From Clostridia bacterium (lineage in GTDB: Bacteria; Bacillota; Clostridia; Oscillospirales; CAG-272): 34,980 nucleotides of DNA. Below, in pieces: positions 6,538 through 14,086 of this stretch (position 1 is its first letter; the number at the start of each line of letters is the position of its first letter). The DNA lies in NCBI GenBank assembly GCA_017462485.1, contig JAFTRA010000010.1:1-34980 (forward strand), written 5' to 3'. The notes below the pieces were generated by a model. That model made no database searches. It was not told the origin of the DNA and saw nothing but the letters and a program-made list of their open reading frames with translations. A program made the position numbers and the translations under genes.

Positions 6538-7809
6538 ATGGATATAAACAAGCTTTTATCGGGCGTTGATTGCGCTTGCGGCAATATGCACAGATGCGAT
6601 ATCAAATACGTCTTTGTTGAACGTGATGCTATGAAGCATCTTACCGAAATGTGCGACGGATATGAGAATATTCTCATCGTAGCAGACGAAAATACTTACG
6701 GAGTCGGCGGTGAGAAGACCGAGAGATATCTTGTCGGAAAAAATCTTAATAGAGTCATCTTCCCCGCATCCCCTCTGCTTATCCCTAACGAGCTTGCTAT
6801 AGACACGGCAATCAAAAAAACCTCGGGAGTTGACCTCATTATAGGAATAGGCTCAGGGGTCATACAGGATTTATGCAAATACGTTTCGCACACCACAAAA
6901 ATCCCCTACTACATAGTTGCGACCGCTCCCTCTATGGACGGCTACGCTTCAAGCGGAGCCGCTATGATAACCGACGGTATGAAGGTTACATACTCCGCAA
7001 AGGTGCCGAGCGCAATAATAGCTGACACGGGAATTCTGAAAGACGCTCCTATGGATATGATAAAGGCAGGCTACGGAGATATCATAGGAAAATATTCGGC
7101 TCTAAACGACTGGAAGCTTGGCGCGGTTGTTAACGGTGAATATTTCTGCGATTATATCTACGACCTCACCTACGATATGCTCCTTAAGGTGCTACCTCTT
7201 GCAGAAAAGCTTCTTGAAAGAGACGAGGATAGCATAAAAACTCTTATGGAAGCCTTGATTCTCGTCGGAGTGGCTATGAGCTTTGCGGGAAATTCGAGAC
7301 CCGCATCGGGCAGTGAGCATCACTTATCCCACTATTTTGAAATAACCGGAATAGTTGACGGTACAGAATATCTTCCTCACGGAATTGACGTAGTATATTC
7401 TACGGCGGTCACGTCGAAAATCCGTGAAAAAATAAAAAGCGCCGCCTTCCCGAAGGAGCAGTTCGTTATGAACGAGGACGAGCGCAAGCGTGAGATTTCA
7501 AGAGTTTATAAATCGGTTGCCGACGGCTGCATAGCGCTGCAGGAGAAGCTCGGAACGTATAGGGACAACCGCCTCGCGCGTTATATAGTTAATGAAGAAA
7601 AAATCAAAAATATTCTTTCGGAAGCTCCAACTCACGACGAAATAATCGCAATACTCGGAAAAATTGAGCTCGACCCGAAGGAATTTTACAATACGTATTC
7701 CGAAGAAAAGATTCGGGATGCGGTAAGATACGCAAAAGACCTTAAGGACAGATACACTGTTCTTTGGATGTATTATGACGTTTTTGGAATAGAGGATTTT
7801 GACAAATGA
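6538..7809 (+). CDS. sn-Glycerol-1-phosphate dehydrogenase family (AraM/EgsA-like)
   Basis: The 423-residue protein belongs to the iron/zinc alcohol-dehydrogenase-like G1PDH family, which reduces dihydroxyacetone phosphate to sn-glycerol 1-phosphate with NAD(P)H. Visible signatures are the dinucleotide segment LIIGIGSGVIQD, the TAPSMDGYAS substrate motif, and metal ligands in GDIIGKYSALNDW (Asp), SEHHLSHYFE (His) and LPHGIDV (His). The C-terminal ~100 residues form a helical extension. ATG 6538 was chosen because AAGGAG lies 6 nt upstream; the in-frame ATG at 6496 lies within the promoter -10. The HAD phosphatase gene overlaps its stop by 4 bp, so the two are translationally coupled. In Bacillus subtilis the homologue AraM makes G1P for archaeal-type lipid precursors and sits next to the HAD phosphatase AraL. 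Confidence 0.85.
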   Translation: MDINKLLSGVDCACGNMHRCDIKYVFVERDAMKHLTEMCDGYENILIVADENTYGVGGEKTERYLVGKNLNRVIFPASPLLIPNELAIDTAIKKTSGVDLIIGIGSGVIQDLCKYVSHTTKIPYYIVATAPSMDGYASSGAAMITDGMKVTYSAKVPSAIIADTGILKDAPMDMIKAGYGDIIGKYSALNDWKLGAVVNGEYFCDYIYDLTYDMLLKVLPLAEKLLERDEDSIKTLMEALILVGVAMSFAGNSRPASGSEHHLSHYFEITGIVDGTEYLPHGIDVVYSTAVTSKIREKIKSAAFPKEQFVMNEDERKREISRVYKSVADGCIALQEKLGTYRDNRLARYIVNEEKIKNILSEAPTHDEIIAILGKIELDPKEFYNTYSEEKIRDAVRYAKDLKDRYTVLWMYYDVFGIEDFDK

Positions 7810-8522
7810 AAAATATAAAGCTTATAGCTATGGACCTTGACGGAACTCTTACCCAACACAAAACACCGCTCGACGAGGAGCACACGGAAGCGCTTATTGC
7901 ACTCTCAAAAAAGTATAAGCTTCTTATGGTTGGGGCCGGTATGTGCAACAGAATATTCAATCAGATGAACAAATTCCCTATTGATATCCTCGGAAATTAC
8001 GGTATGCAATACGCAGAATACAACGAAGAAACGAAATCCCTTGACATCGTATTTGACGAGGTGCGCCCCTGCGACAGAGAAAGTGTAGAAAAGAGAGTTA
8101 CCGCTATGAGAGAAAAGCACGGCTTCACAAGCTTTGCGGGTGATAGCGTTGAATATCATTCCTCAGGCTGCGTAACCTTCCCCATTCTCGGCACAAAGGC
8201 CGTTACCGAGGACAAGCTTGCGTTTGACCCCGACAGAAAGAAGCGCCGCGCTATCTACGACGAAATAAAGGAAGTCTTTTCCGATTACACAGTTTTCGTT
8301 GGAGGCTCCTCCTCGTTTGATATGGCTCCCTTCCCCTTCAATAAGGCGTATGCTCTCGGTAAATACTGCGACGAGAGAGGAATAGCTCACGACGAGGTCG
8401 TTTACATAGGAGACGACTACGGTCCCGGCGGCAACGACGAGTCTGTTTATCTTTCAGACTTTAACTATATAAAGATAGACGATTACAGAGATTTCCCTAA
8501 GCTTATAGAAGAGCTTTTATAG
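7806..8522 (+). CDS. HAD-IIB phosphatase, phosphomannomutase-like
   Basis: The 238-residue protein has HAD motif I MDLDGTL (nucleophile D10, acid D12), a mid-protein cap segment, GSSSFDMAPFPFNK, and motif IV IGDDYGPGGNDE. The last two resemble the eukaryotic-type phosphomannomutase branch of HAD-IIB, though the protein is equally compatible with a sugar- or polyol-phosphatase. It starts within an ATGA overlap with the dehydrogenase gene, so it probably acts on the same metabolite pool, perhaps glycerol 1-phosphate or a dihydroxyacetone-phosphate-related compound. That substrate assignment is inference. A terminator follows at 8599-8659. Confidence 0.8.
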   Translation: MKNIKLIAMDLDGTLTQHKTPLDEEHTEALIALSKKYKLLMVGAGMCNRIFNQMNKFPIDILGNYGMQYAEYNEETKSLDIVFDEVRPCDRESVEKRVTAMREKHGFTSFAGDSVEYHSSGCVTFPILGTKAVTEDKLAFDPDRKKRRAIYDEIKEVFSDYTVFVGGSSSFDMAPFPFNKAYALGKYCDERGIAHDEVVYIGDDYGPGGNDESVYLSDFNYIKIDDYRDFPKLIEELL

Positions 8523-8534
8523 CGACAATCCAAA

Positions 8535-8574
8535 GTCGAAACCCACAGAATTTCGACATACTATAATCATTATA
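8535..8574. repeat. Fragment of the MITE-like element
   Basis: GTCGAAA (8535-8541) pairs with TTTCGAC (8551-8557). Bases 8551-8574 (TTTCGACATACTATAATCAT, then TATA) match the right end of the element at 9243-9455 with three or fewer differences. Confidence 0.6.
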
Positions 8575-8598
8575 AAAATACGCCAAAAGCAAAAAAGC

Positions 8599-8659
8599 AA
8601 AGAAGTCCGAAGAAATGCATTATCCTTGTGGAAAAGCAGTTTTTTCGAACTTCTTTTTT
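8599..8659. terminator. Bidirectional terminator between convergent genes
   Basis: AAAGAAGT (8599-8606) pairs with ACTTCTTT (8649-8656), with further pairing CGAA/TTCG inside. A T run follows on the plus strand, and on the minus strand the stem is followed by GCTTTTTT. It serves both the HAD gene and the CarD-like gene. Confidence 0.7.
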
Positions 8660-8709
8660 ATTTGCACCTTTACGGTACAAATTCTTTGTTTTATTATATT
8701 TTTGAGTAG

Positions 8710-9222
8710 TTATTTATTTTTTCGGCAAGCCGCAGATATATAATCGGCAACCTCGCACTCGGGTATGCCGAGAGAAGCCGCAAGCTCGGAATAAAGAATA
8801 GCTTCGGCACGCTTTATCATATTTTCATCGCTTGCGTACGCTTTCTTTCCCTCGCTCTTTCGGCTCTCGCAATTCAGCCAAACCGACTTGATTACAGAGA
8901 TTATATCCCTATGACTTGCGCTGCCAATCAGCTTCTTGTAGTTATCGGTTCTTTGCTTTGAATCCTTTTTCCATTCGGCAGCGGGTATATCCGGAATTTC
9001 TTTTATGAGCTTTTCGGCATCCTTTTTCGTTATAGGATATCTCATTTGCGACGTCAGCGCCTCGTTATCCACGGGAACGAAAACGAAGGACTCTCTTTTT
9101 TCACCTACAGGTCTCATAACGTAATATTTATGAGTTTCGCCTAATACGTTCTCTTCCCTCACGTCTTCTATTTCAAAGACTCCGTTAGTTCCATAGACAA
9201 CCTTTTCTCCAATCTTATACAT
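8710..9222 (-). CDS. CarD/CdnL-TRCF-family transcription regulator
   Basis: The 170-residue protein begins with the RNA-polymerase-interacting CarD Tudor-like domain (YKIGEKVVYGTNGVFEIEDV ... YYVMRP ... FVFVPVDNE, about 1-60). An all-helical C-terminal domain follows (about 75-165), which in CarD contacts upstream-fork promoter DNA. The family binds the RNAP beta subunit and stabilises open promoter complexes. I chose ATG 9222 (MYKIGEK) because GAGGTGGG is the ribosome site; the longer version would start at a TTG inside that site. It is monocistronic, with the hairpin element immediately upstream, so its promoter is either within that element or displaced by it. Confidence 0.85.
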   Translation of the reverse strand: MYKIGEKVVYGTNGVFEIEDVREENVLGETHKYYVMRPVGEKRESFVFVPVDNEALTSQMRYPITKKDAEKLIKEIPDIPAAEWKKDSKQRTDNYKKLIGSASHRDIISVIKSVWLNCESRKSEGKKAYASDENMIKRAEAILYSELAASLGIPECEVADYISAACRKNK

Positions 9223-9242
9223 TTCCCACCTCAAAAAACGTC

Positions 9243-9455
9243 GATAATGTTTATAGAATGTCGAAACGACTATTTCCGTTTCGACAAGCCGATTTTATCG
9301 GCTTTTGCATAATTAACTTTCAAAAAATTTAATTATGCTCTACATTCATTGCAATGGGTTAGTCCAAATTTTTATAAAAAATTTGGCACAATATCAAAGA
9401 TATTGTGTCGAAATAGCGTGAAATCATGCTATTTCGACTTACTATAACCATTATA
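9243..9455. mobile_element. MITE-like element with 24-bp terminal inverted repeats
   Basis: The ends at 9243-9266 and 9432-9455 are inverted repeats matching at 20 of 24 positions (consensus TATAATGNTTATAGNA then GTCGAAA). The 213 bp between is almost wholly hairpins: GTCGAAACG/CGTTTCGAC, GCCGAT-TTT-ATCGGC, GCATAATTAA/TTTAATTATGC, CCAAATTTTT/AAAAATTTGG, CACAATATC-AAA-GATATTGTG and TCGAAATAGC/GCTATTTCGA. It has no coding capacity. A fragment lies at 8535-8574. No obvious target-site duplication was identified. From 9456 to 9565 I see only AT-rich sequence. Confidence 0.65.
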
Positions 9456-9565
9456 CTCACCCAGTATGACTTTATATATCTATTTTAACATATTTTAGCG
9501 TTTTTTGTAATAGGCATTATGAACAAAAAGTCGTATGCGAAAATACAGCAAAAATTATAAAGAAA

Positions 9566-10483
9566 TCAATCCATTTCGGATAAAAGAGCGGTAACGTCAC
9601 GAGGATTCGGGGGATTCGTTCCCGAGGTAAGACAAGCGGCGCTTCCAAAGGCAACAGCCGTCTTTAATGCCCGCTCAGTATCATGGCCGCCCGATAATGC
9701 GTAGAGGAAGCCTGCTATCATACTGTCTCCCGCGCCTATCGTAGATAGCGCTTTGACGCTTGGAGCTTTAGCGTAGTAAGTCCCCGACGGAGAAGCAATC
9801 ACAGCACCCCTCTTGCCTAGACTTATCATAACGTTTTCAATTCCGAGGCGTCTTAATTTTTCTGCCGTCTCTTTTGCATCATCGATGCCATATATCTCTC
9901 TTTTTATATAGCTTGCAATTTCCTCTTCGTTCGGCTTGATGAGGAAGGGCTTAAGTTCAACTAAATCATCGAGTGTAAAGGAACGTGAATCGACGACAAC
10001 ACGAACGCCCTTTGATTTGAGGCGCAGAATATACTCCCTCGCTTCTTCTATCAAAACGCCCTCGGGCAGTCTGCCAACGAAAGCAAGAACCGTATCACCG
10101 TCGCATATTTTTTCGGTAAGCTCTTCTACCGTTTTCATCAATCCACACGGAGATTTCGCACCTGTAAAGCTGATCCTGGTTTCCCTGCCGTCAGCGGTAT
10201 GTATAGTTATATTTTCTCTTATTCTGCCGGGAATTTCTATTTTTTGCAAACAAATATTTTCTTTTTCGAGCATTTTCTCAAAATCACTACCATTTTCGTT
10301 GCCAACGACTACGACCGCAACGCTATCGGTATCAAAGGCTCTTAATGCTCTTGATATATTGACGCCCTTGCCGCCTGCGTTGGTTTCGGTAACGGTGGCA
10401 ATATTTTCGTGATTAACTTCAATAGTTCCGGCATCACAGTGAATATCGTATGCCGCAGAAAGAGTAAGAGTAACTATTTTCAT
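9566..10483 (-). CDS. PfkB-family sugar-phosphate kinase (1-phosphofructokinase-like)
   Basis: The 305-residue protein has the ribokinase-fold layout of FruK/LacC. It starts MKIVTLTLSAAYD, then carries the substrate motif NAGGKGVNISRAL (about 36-48), the KPNEEE motif, and the anion-hole/catalytic-base signature STIGAGDSMIAGF near 248-260. FruK phosphorylates fructose 1-phosphate; LacC phosphorylates tagatose 6-phosphate. The sequence alone does not decide between them. It follows the sorbose-1-phosphate-reductase-like gene by 46 bp on the same strand, with AAGGGGAG before ATG 10483. With the divergent DeoR regulator this suggests a hexose- or ketose-phosphate pathway ending in fructose 1,6-bisphosphate. 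No phosphotransferase transporter is in view. Confidence 0.87.
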   Translation of the reverse strand: MKIVTLTLSAAYDIHCDAGTIEVNHENIATVTETNAGGKGVNISRALRAFDTDSVAVVVVGNENGSDFEKMLEKENICLQKIEIPGRIRENITIHTADGRETRISFTGAKSPCGLMKTVEELTEKICDGDTVLAFVGRLPEGVLIEEAREYILRLKSKGVRVVVDSRSFTLDDLVELKPFLIKPNEEEIASYIKREIYGIDDAKETAEKLRRLGIENVMISLGKRGAVIASPSGTYYAKAPSVKALSTIGAGDSMIAGFLYALSGGHDTERALKTAVAFGSAACLTSGTNPPNPRDVTALLSEMD

Positions 10484-10529
10484 AATATCTCCCCTTTTTA
10501 TTTTTTAGCTTCTGATAACAAGAAGCCCA

Positions 10530-11804
10530 TTACCGTGTTAAGTTTTTTGCTTTTATTTTCGGAGCGTTCTCTAAAAGATACTTTTCCGCTTCGTAGCACC
10601 AGAGTCCGCCGTTTTTCTTTACTATTCTTGAGAGCTCAAGGTAAAGAGAATCCTTCTCTCCGAGAGCTTCAAGCTCATCTATTGCTATATAGGGAATGTC
10701 CAGCCCCGTGTAACAAATTTTCTTTACTCCGCTCGGTTTTTCAAACGCAAGAGTTGCACTGATATATTCGTTAAGTCCCATAATATGCGATACGAGTACT
10801 GCGGGATTTATTTTCTCGTTTTCTATGAGAGTTATAGTATCAACCGTATCCTCGGGAATACTTCCCGCAGTTCCGACAACGTGAATACCGTCGTAGTGAA
10901 TACGGTAGAGATTTACAGAGCCTGCCATATCCTTAACCGCCGGGCCCGCAAAGAAGTTTACGCATCCGTCCTCACGGCAAATCTCTTCTGCCATAGAGAA
11001 AAGAGCGGGAACGGGGACCATAACGAACACGTCGTCAAAGCCACCGTCGGAAATTTCTATGAGCGTCTTTTTAGGGTCGTCAAGCCTCGAGGTATTAAGA
11101 TATATAAGCTCGCAGCCGCATTTTGCGGCATTTTCTACGGTGCATTTACCTCTTGCGTATTCAAGTCTTTCTTCGGAAAGGTCGGTGACCACTATCTGAC
11201 CGACTCCCGCATAGCCCTTGGCAAGCTCAACTGCGCTGATGCCCATAGGTCCCGCGCCGCCGAGAATTGCTATTCTGCCGCCTCTCTTTGCACCGTCAGT
11301 GCGCTTATAATTCGTGTAATCGGTATGATAGAAGCCCTTATATCCACGAAGAACGCAGCCTATGGATTCCACGAGCGAGCCTTTAAAGAAGGAATCTCCT
11401 CTGTAATGCACAAGGCAGCCTCTTTCGATAACTATTTTGGGAACTACTACGTAAGTGGCTGCGCCGCCTACGCATTTATATGAATAACCCGGGTCGTAAC
11501 CGCTCTCAAGCTTCAAGGCAGGCTGGATAACCGCTCGGTCGCCCACACGCCACTCGCTCTTAAGATTTTCACCGACCTCGATAATTTCGCCGCACATTTC
11601 GTGACCTATAATTATAGGCTCTTCGGAAATATTTTCGGGCACTCTTTTATGGTTGCTGCCCTGCTTTACCGCCTTATAGGTTGATGCGCAAAGACTGTCC
11701 GTAACTACGCGCATTAAAACCTCGTCAGCACAGATTTCGGGCAATTCAAATTCTTCAAGGCGCAAATCGAGTGCGCCATACATTCTTACCGCTTTTGTTT
11801 TCAT
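10530..11804 (-). CDS. Zinc-dependent dehydrogenase, L-sorbose-1-phosphate reductase-like
   Basis: The 424-residue medium-chain dehydrogenase has catalytic zinc ligands C39 (DSLCAST), H68 and E69 (IIGHEMCGEI) and a Rossmann motif ILGGAGPMGISA. The four-Cys structural zinc lobe typical of alcohol dehydrogenases is absent. The N-terminal pattern (TKAVRMYG..DLRLEEFELPE, VVTDSLC, KRVP, PIIIGHE) resembles SorE, which reduces L-sorbose 1-phosphate to D-glucitol 6-phosphate. The protein is about 60-80 residues longer than typical members, with a C-terminal helical extension. It is the first gene of a minus-strand pair with the PfkB kinase, divergent from deoR across a 146-bp region with operator-like repeats. 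Family is confident; exact substrate is not. Confidence 0.8.
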   Translation of the reverse strand: MKTKAVRMYGALDLRLEEFELPEICADEVLMRVVTDSLCASTYKAVKQGSNHKRVPENISEEPIIIGHEMCGEIIEVGENLKSEWRVGDRAVIQPALKLESGYDPGYSYKCVGGAATYVVVPKIVIERGCLVHYRGDSFFKGSLVESIGCVLRGYKGFYHTDYTNYKRTDGAKRGGRIAILGGAGPMGISAVELAKGYAGVGQIVVTDLSEERLEYARGKCTVENAAKCGCELIYLNTSRLDDPKKTLIEISDGGFDDVFVMVPVPALFSMAEEICREDGCVNFFAGPAVKDMAGSVNLYRIHYDGIHVVGTAGSIPEDTVDTITLIENEKINPAVLVSHIMGLNEYISATLAFEKPSGVKKICYTGLDIPYIAIDELEALGEKDSLYLELSRIVKKNGGLWCYEAEKYLLENAPKIKAKNLTR

Positions 11805-11842
11805 AAAAATACCTCTTGCTTAATGATATATTTTATGATACA

Positions 11843-11871
11843 ATTAAATCAAAAAATCATAAATATGTCAA
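11843..11871 (-). promoter_or_regulatory. Promoter of the dehydrogenase-kinase operon
   Basis: On the minus strand, TTGACA (11871-11866), a 17-bp spacer and TTTAAT (11848-11843), 38 bp before ATG 11804. Confidence 0.65.
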
Positions 11872-11892
11872 CAAACGCCACAGATTTATATA

Positions 11893-11934
11893 AATAATCA
11901 CGCTTGGCGCAAGGAATAATCACAAATAATCACA
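11893..11934. promoter_or_regulatory. Direct-repeat operator for the DeoR regulator
   Basis: The 10-mer AATAATCAC(A/G) occurs three times: 11893-11902, 11915-11924 and 11925-11934. The last two abut, and the first is 22 bp upstream, so all lie on about the same helical face. DeoR-family repressors often bind such direct repeats. The array sits between the divergent promoters and could control both directions. A small CTTG-GCG-CAAG palindrome lies between the first two copies. Confidence 0.65.
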
Positions 11935-11950
11935 AGTCAGAGGAAATTAT

Positions 11951-12694
11951 ATGCTTATAGAAGAAAGACAAAACGCAATACTCGAGCTGCTTCACAAAAA
12001 TCCCGATATTACGGTTAAGGAAATCTCGAAGCTTCTTTTCGTCAGCGAGCCAACCGTAAGACGAGATTTTACCGAGCTTCACAAAAGAAAGCTTATCACG
12101 AAGGTTTACGGCGGAGCTATTCTCAATCAAGGCACGGCAGACAGAGAAATCCCCTTTCTCCTCCGCGAAAACGAAGGCAGTACCGCAAAGTCTCAAATCG
12201 GAAGACTCGCGGCAAGGCTCGTTATGGACGGAATGGTGGTTATGCTTGACGGCTCCACGAGTGCTTACAGATTAGTTCCCTACCTTGCTGATAAAAAGGA
12301 CATTATCGTTGTTACCAGCGGAGCGAAAACCGCCGTTGCTCTCGCCGAGGCAAATATCCGCACCTTCTCCACGGGCGGAAAAATGATTATAAACTCATTC
12401 TCCTACGTAGGCGAGAGCGCCGAGAAATTCGTCGAAAAAATCAATGCGGATATTCTCTTCTTCTCCTGCCACGGACTCGATACCGACGGCGCTATGACCG
12501 ACCGCTCGATAGAGGAAGCGAATCTTCGCCGAGTTATGTTTTCTCGCTGCAAGAAAAAAGTGCTTCTCTGCTCCTCGTCAAAAATAGGAAAGTGCTATTT
12601 TTATAATATGGGAAACGTATCCGAAATTGATGAAATAATATCGGAAAAGCCGCTTCCGACGGAAATTGAGGAAATAATGGCGTCAAAAAAATGA
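11951..12694 (+). CDS. DeoR/GlpR-family transcriptional regulator
   Basis: The 247-residue protein has the DeoR winged helix at the N-terminus (ERQNAILELL, VKEISKLLFVSEPTVRRDF, ITKVYGGA; about 5-55). A C-terminal sugar-phosphate-sensing domain with an ISOCOT/ribose-isomerase-like fold follows (VMLDGSTSAYRL, VVTSGAKTAVALA, FSCHGLD, LLCSSSKIGK). The family typically represses a sugar operon until a phosphorylated sugar binds. It is divergent from the dehydrogenase-kinase pair and is separated from it by three direct repeats, its probable binding sites. A GAGGAAA ribosome site precedes ATG 11951. It probably also autoregulates. Confidence 0.9.
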   Translation: MLIEERQNAILELLHKNPDITVKEISKLLFVSEPTVRRDFTELHKRKLITKVYGGAILNQGTADREIPFLLRENEGSTAKSQIGRLAARLVMDGMVVMLDGSTSAYRLVPYLADKKDIIVVTSGAKTAVALAEANIRTFSTGGKMIINSFSYVGESAEKFVEKINADILFFSCHGLDTDGAMTDRSIEEANLRRVMFSRCKKKVLLCSSSKIGKCYFYNMGNVSEIDEIISEKPLPTEIEEIMASKK

Positions 12695-12998
12695 TTTATA
12701 AAAAATTTATTAGGAAGAACGACCTAAAAATCACCGTCGTTGGCTTGTAGATTTTCTTCATCAAACCTGACGAGAGGAAATTATTGGTTTAGTCTCTAAC
12801 GAGTAACAAGGTGGTCTTTTGGTAATAATTAAAAAACACAGAAGCCAAGCAAAACGCTCACGTCTTTAAAGGTTTGTCTTTAGCCGTTTTTTAAACTTCG
12901 CGAGCAAGGTTTTGTACGATAAATTTATTGTCTTTTTGCCCGCTTATTTGATTTATTTACGGCACGGCTTGGCGCTGATTATTACCACGGAGATTTTT
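12695..12998 (+). other. Non-coding stretch upstream of sigG
   Basis: There is no ORF with a good ribosome site here. Weak imperfect hairpins occur (AACGAC/GTCGTT near 12724-12748, AAACC/GGTTT near 12764-12789). I found no convincing terminator for deoR and no confident sigma-A or sigma-F promoter for sigG. Confidence 0.4.
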
Positions 12999-13769
12999 AT
13001 GAGCAAAGTTGAGATATGCGGAGTAAACACATCTAAGCTTATGACTCTGACAGAAGACGAAAAACAGGACCTATTAAAAAGGGTGCGCGAGGGCGATATG
13101 GAAGCTCGTGAGAAGCTCACCCTCGGAAATCTTAAGCTCGTTCTCAGCGTGATAAGACGCTTTAATCCAAAAAACGACACCGCCGACGACCTTTTTCAAG
13201 TCGGCTGCATCGGACTTATGAAGGCTATCGACAATTTTAATCCCGCTTTCGAGGTGAAATTTTCAACCTACGCAGTTCCTATGATAATAGGAGAGGTAAG
13301 ACGCTTTCAGCGAGACAACAATTCAGTACGTGTCAGCAGGAGTATAAGAGACCTTGCCTACCGCGCGCTTCAGGTAAAGGAAGACATTATGCACCGCGAG
13401 CTGCGAGAGCCGAAGGCGGCAGAAATAGCTAAAATTCTCGGCGAGAAGGAGCGGGCGGTTGAAGAGGCTATGGAGGCGATAGTTGAGCCCGTGTCACTTT
13501 ACGACTCGGTTTTTGGTGACGGCGAAGATTCAATGTACGTCATTGACAAGCTTTCCGATGAAACTCAAAGCGATGAAATCCTTATCGAGAATATCGCACT
13601 CAAGGAAGCCTTAAAAAAACTGAACGACCGAGAAAAAAGTATTATCACAAGGCGCTATTACAACGGCAAAACTCAAATGGAAATTGCCGAAGAAATAGGA
13701 ATTTCGCAAGCCCAGGTTTCAAGGATTGAAAAGGGCGCAATAGATAAATTAAGACGCAATATGGAATAA
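12999..13769 (+). CDS. sigG: Forespore RNA polymerase sigma factor SigG
   Basis: The 256-residue sigma-70 family protein begins with the SigG-specific N-terminus (KVEICGVNTSKL). Region 2 follows (GNLKLVLSVIRRFNP, DDLFQVGCIGLMKAIDNF, FSTYAVPMIIGEVRRFQRDN). Region 3 comes next (VRVSRSIRDLAYRALQVKE), then region 4 with its helix-turn-helix (LNDREKSIITRRYYNGKTQMEIAEEIGISQAQVSRIEKGAI). SigG drives late forespore genes after engulfment. Length matches the Bacillus protein. I chose ATG 12999 because GGAG lies 6 nt upstream and the conserved N-terminus begins there; the in-frame ATG at 12912 adds 29 hydrophobic, unconserved residues. Unlike in many spore-formers, it is not next to spoIIGA-sigE in this window. 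Confidence 0.95.
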   Translation: MSKVEICGVNTSKLMTLTEDEKQDLLKRVREGDMEAREKLTLGNLKLVLSVIRRFNPKNDTADDLFQVGCIGLMKAIDNFNPAFEVKFSTYAVPMIIGEVRRFQRDNNSVRVSRSIRDLAYRALQVKEDIMHRELREPKAAEIAKILGEKERAVEEAMEAIVEPVSLYDSVFGDGEDSMYVIDKLSDETQSDEILIENIALKEALKKLNDREKSIITRRYYNGKTQMEIAEEIGISQAQVSRIEKGAIDKLRRNME

Positions 13770-13791
13770 AATCTATTCTTAACAATGATGC

Positions 13792-13822
13792 ATCGGCAGG
13801 GGCAAATCAGGCTTCTGCCGAT
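13792..13822. other. Hairpin downstream of sigG
   Basis: ATCGGCAG (13792-13799) pairs with CTGCCGAT (13815-13822). Only a weak T-containing tail follows (TTGTAATG), so sigG termination here is uncertain. Confidence 0.45.
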
Positions 13823-13878
13823 TTGTAATGACAATATATATTTACAATTATGGACCTTTGCGGTCTGCTTGACTATAA

Positions 13879-13911
13879 CAAAAGCCCCTACGCCAAAATC
13901 TGTCTTAGGGG
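13879..13911 (-). terminator. Terminator of the 26-residue gene
   Basis: On the minus strand CCCCTA (13911-13906) pairs with TAGGGG (13890-13885), followed by CTTTTG. It lies 29 bp after the stop of the small ORF at 13940-14020. Confidence 0.55.
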
Positions 13912-13939
13912 GTTATTATTATTTCAATGCCGTTGCGGA

Positions 13940-14020
13940 TTATTCCTCGTCTAGAAAAAACTTTTTATTGAGTCGAGATAGACGGCTGCCATATCGGAAC
14001 GTTATGTCGTATTTGTTCAT
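13940..14020 (-). CDS. Candidate 26-residue basic small protein
   Basis: ATG 14018-14020 opens a 26-codon frame rich in basic and aromatic residues (MNKYDITFRYGSRLSRLNKK, then FFLDEE). AGAGG lies 7 nt upstream. A promoter (TTGACA-N17-TAAACT, 14077-14049) would start the mRNA about 22 nt before the ATG, and a CCCCTA/TAGGGG hairpin with a T-rich tail ends it. The full set of signals for a tiny transcription unit is therefore present, although no homologue is known to me. It is divergent from the glycosyltransferase gene, and their -35 boxes form an inverted repeat. Alternatives are a non-coding RNA of about 165 nt or chance. Confidence 0.45.
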   Translation of the reverse strand: MNKYDITFRYGSRLSRLNKKFFLDEE

Positions 14021-14048
14021 AAAAGAACCTCTGTAAGAACATATCTAC

Positions 14049-14077
14049 AGTTTATCATAATCTTATTTATTTGTCAA
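14049..14077 (-). promoter_or_regulatory. Promoter of the 26-residue gene
   Basis: On the minus strand TTGACA (14077-14072), a 17-bp spacer and TAAACT (14054-14049). Its -35 is one arm of the inverted repeat TGTCAATC-N5-GATTGACA shared with the glycosyltransferase promoter. Confidence 0.65.
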
Positions 14078-14086
14078 TCTCGGCGA

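Noticed and set aside
10785-11483. 232-codon plus-strand ORF opposite the dehydrogenase gene
   Set aside because: It is antisense to a clear dehydrogenase, lacks a ribosome site, and has composition typical of a shadow frame.
13785-14036. 83-codon plus-strand ORF after sigG
   Set aside because: There is no ribosome site at its ATG, and it runs through the sigG-downstream hairpin, the minus-strand terminator and the 26-residue gene. The opposite strand has the better signals.
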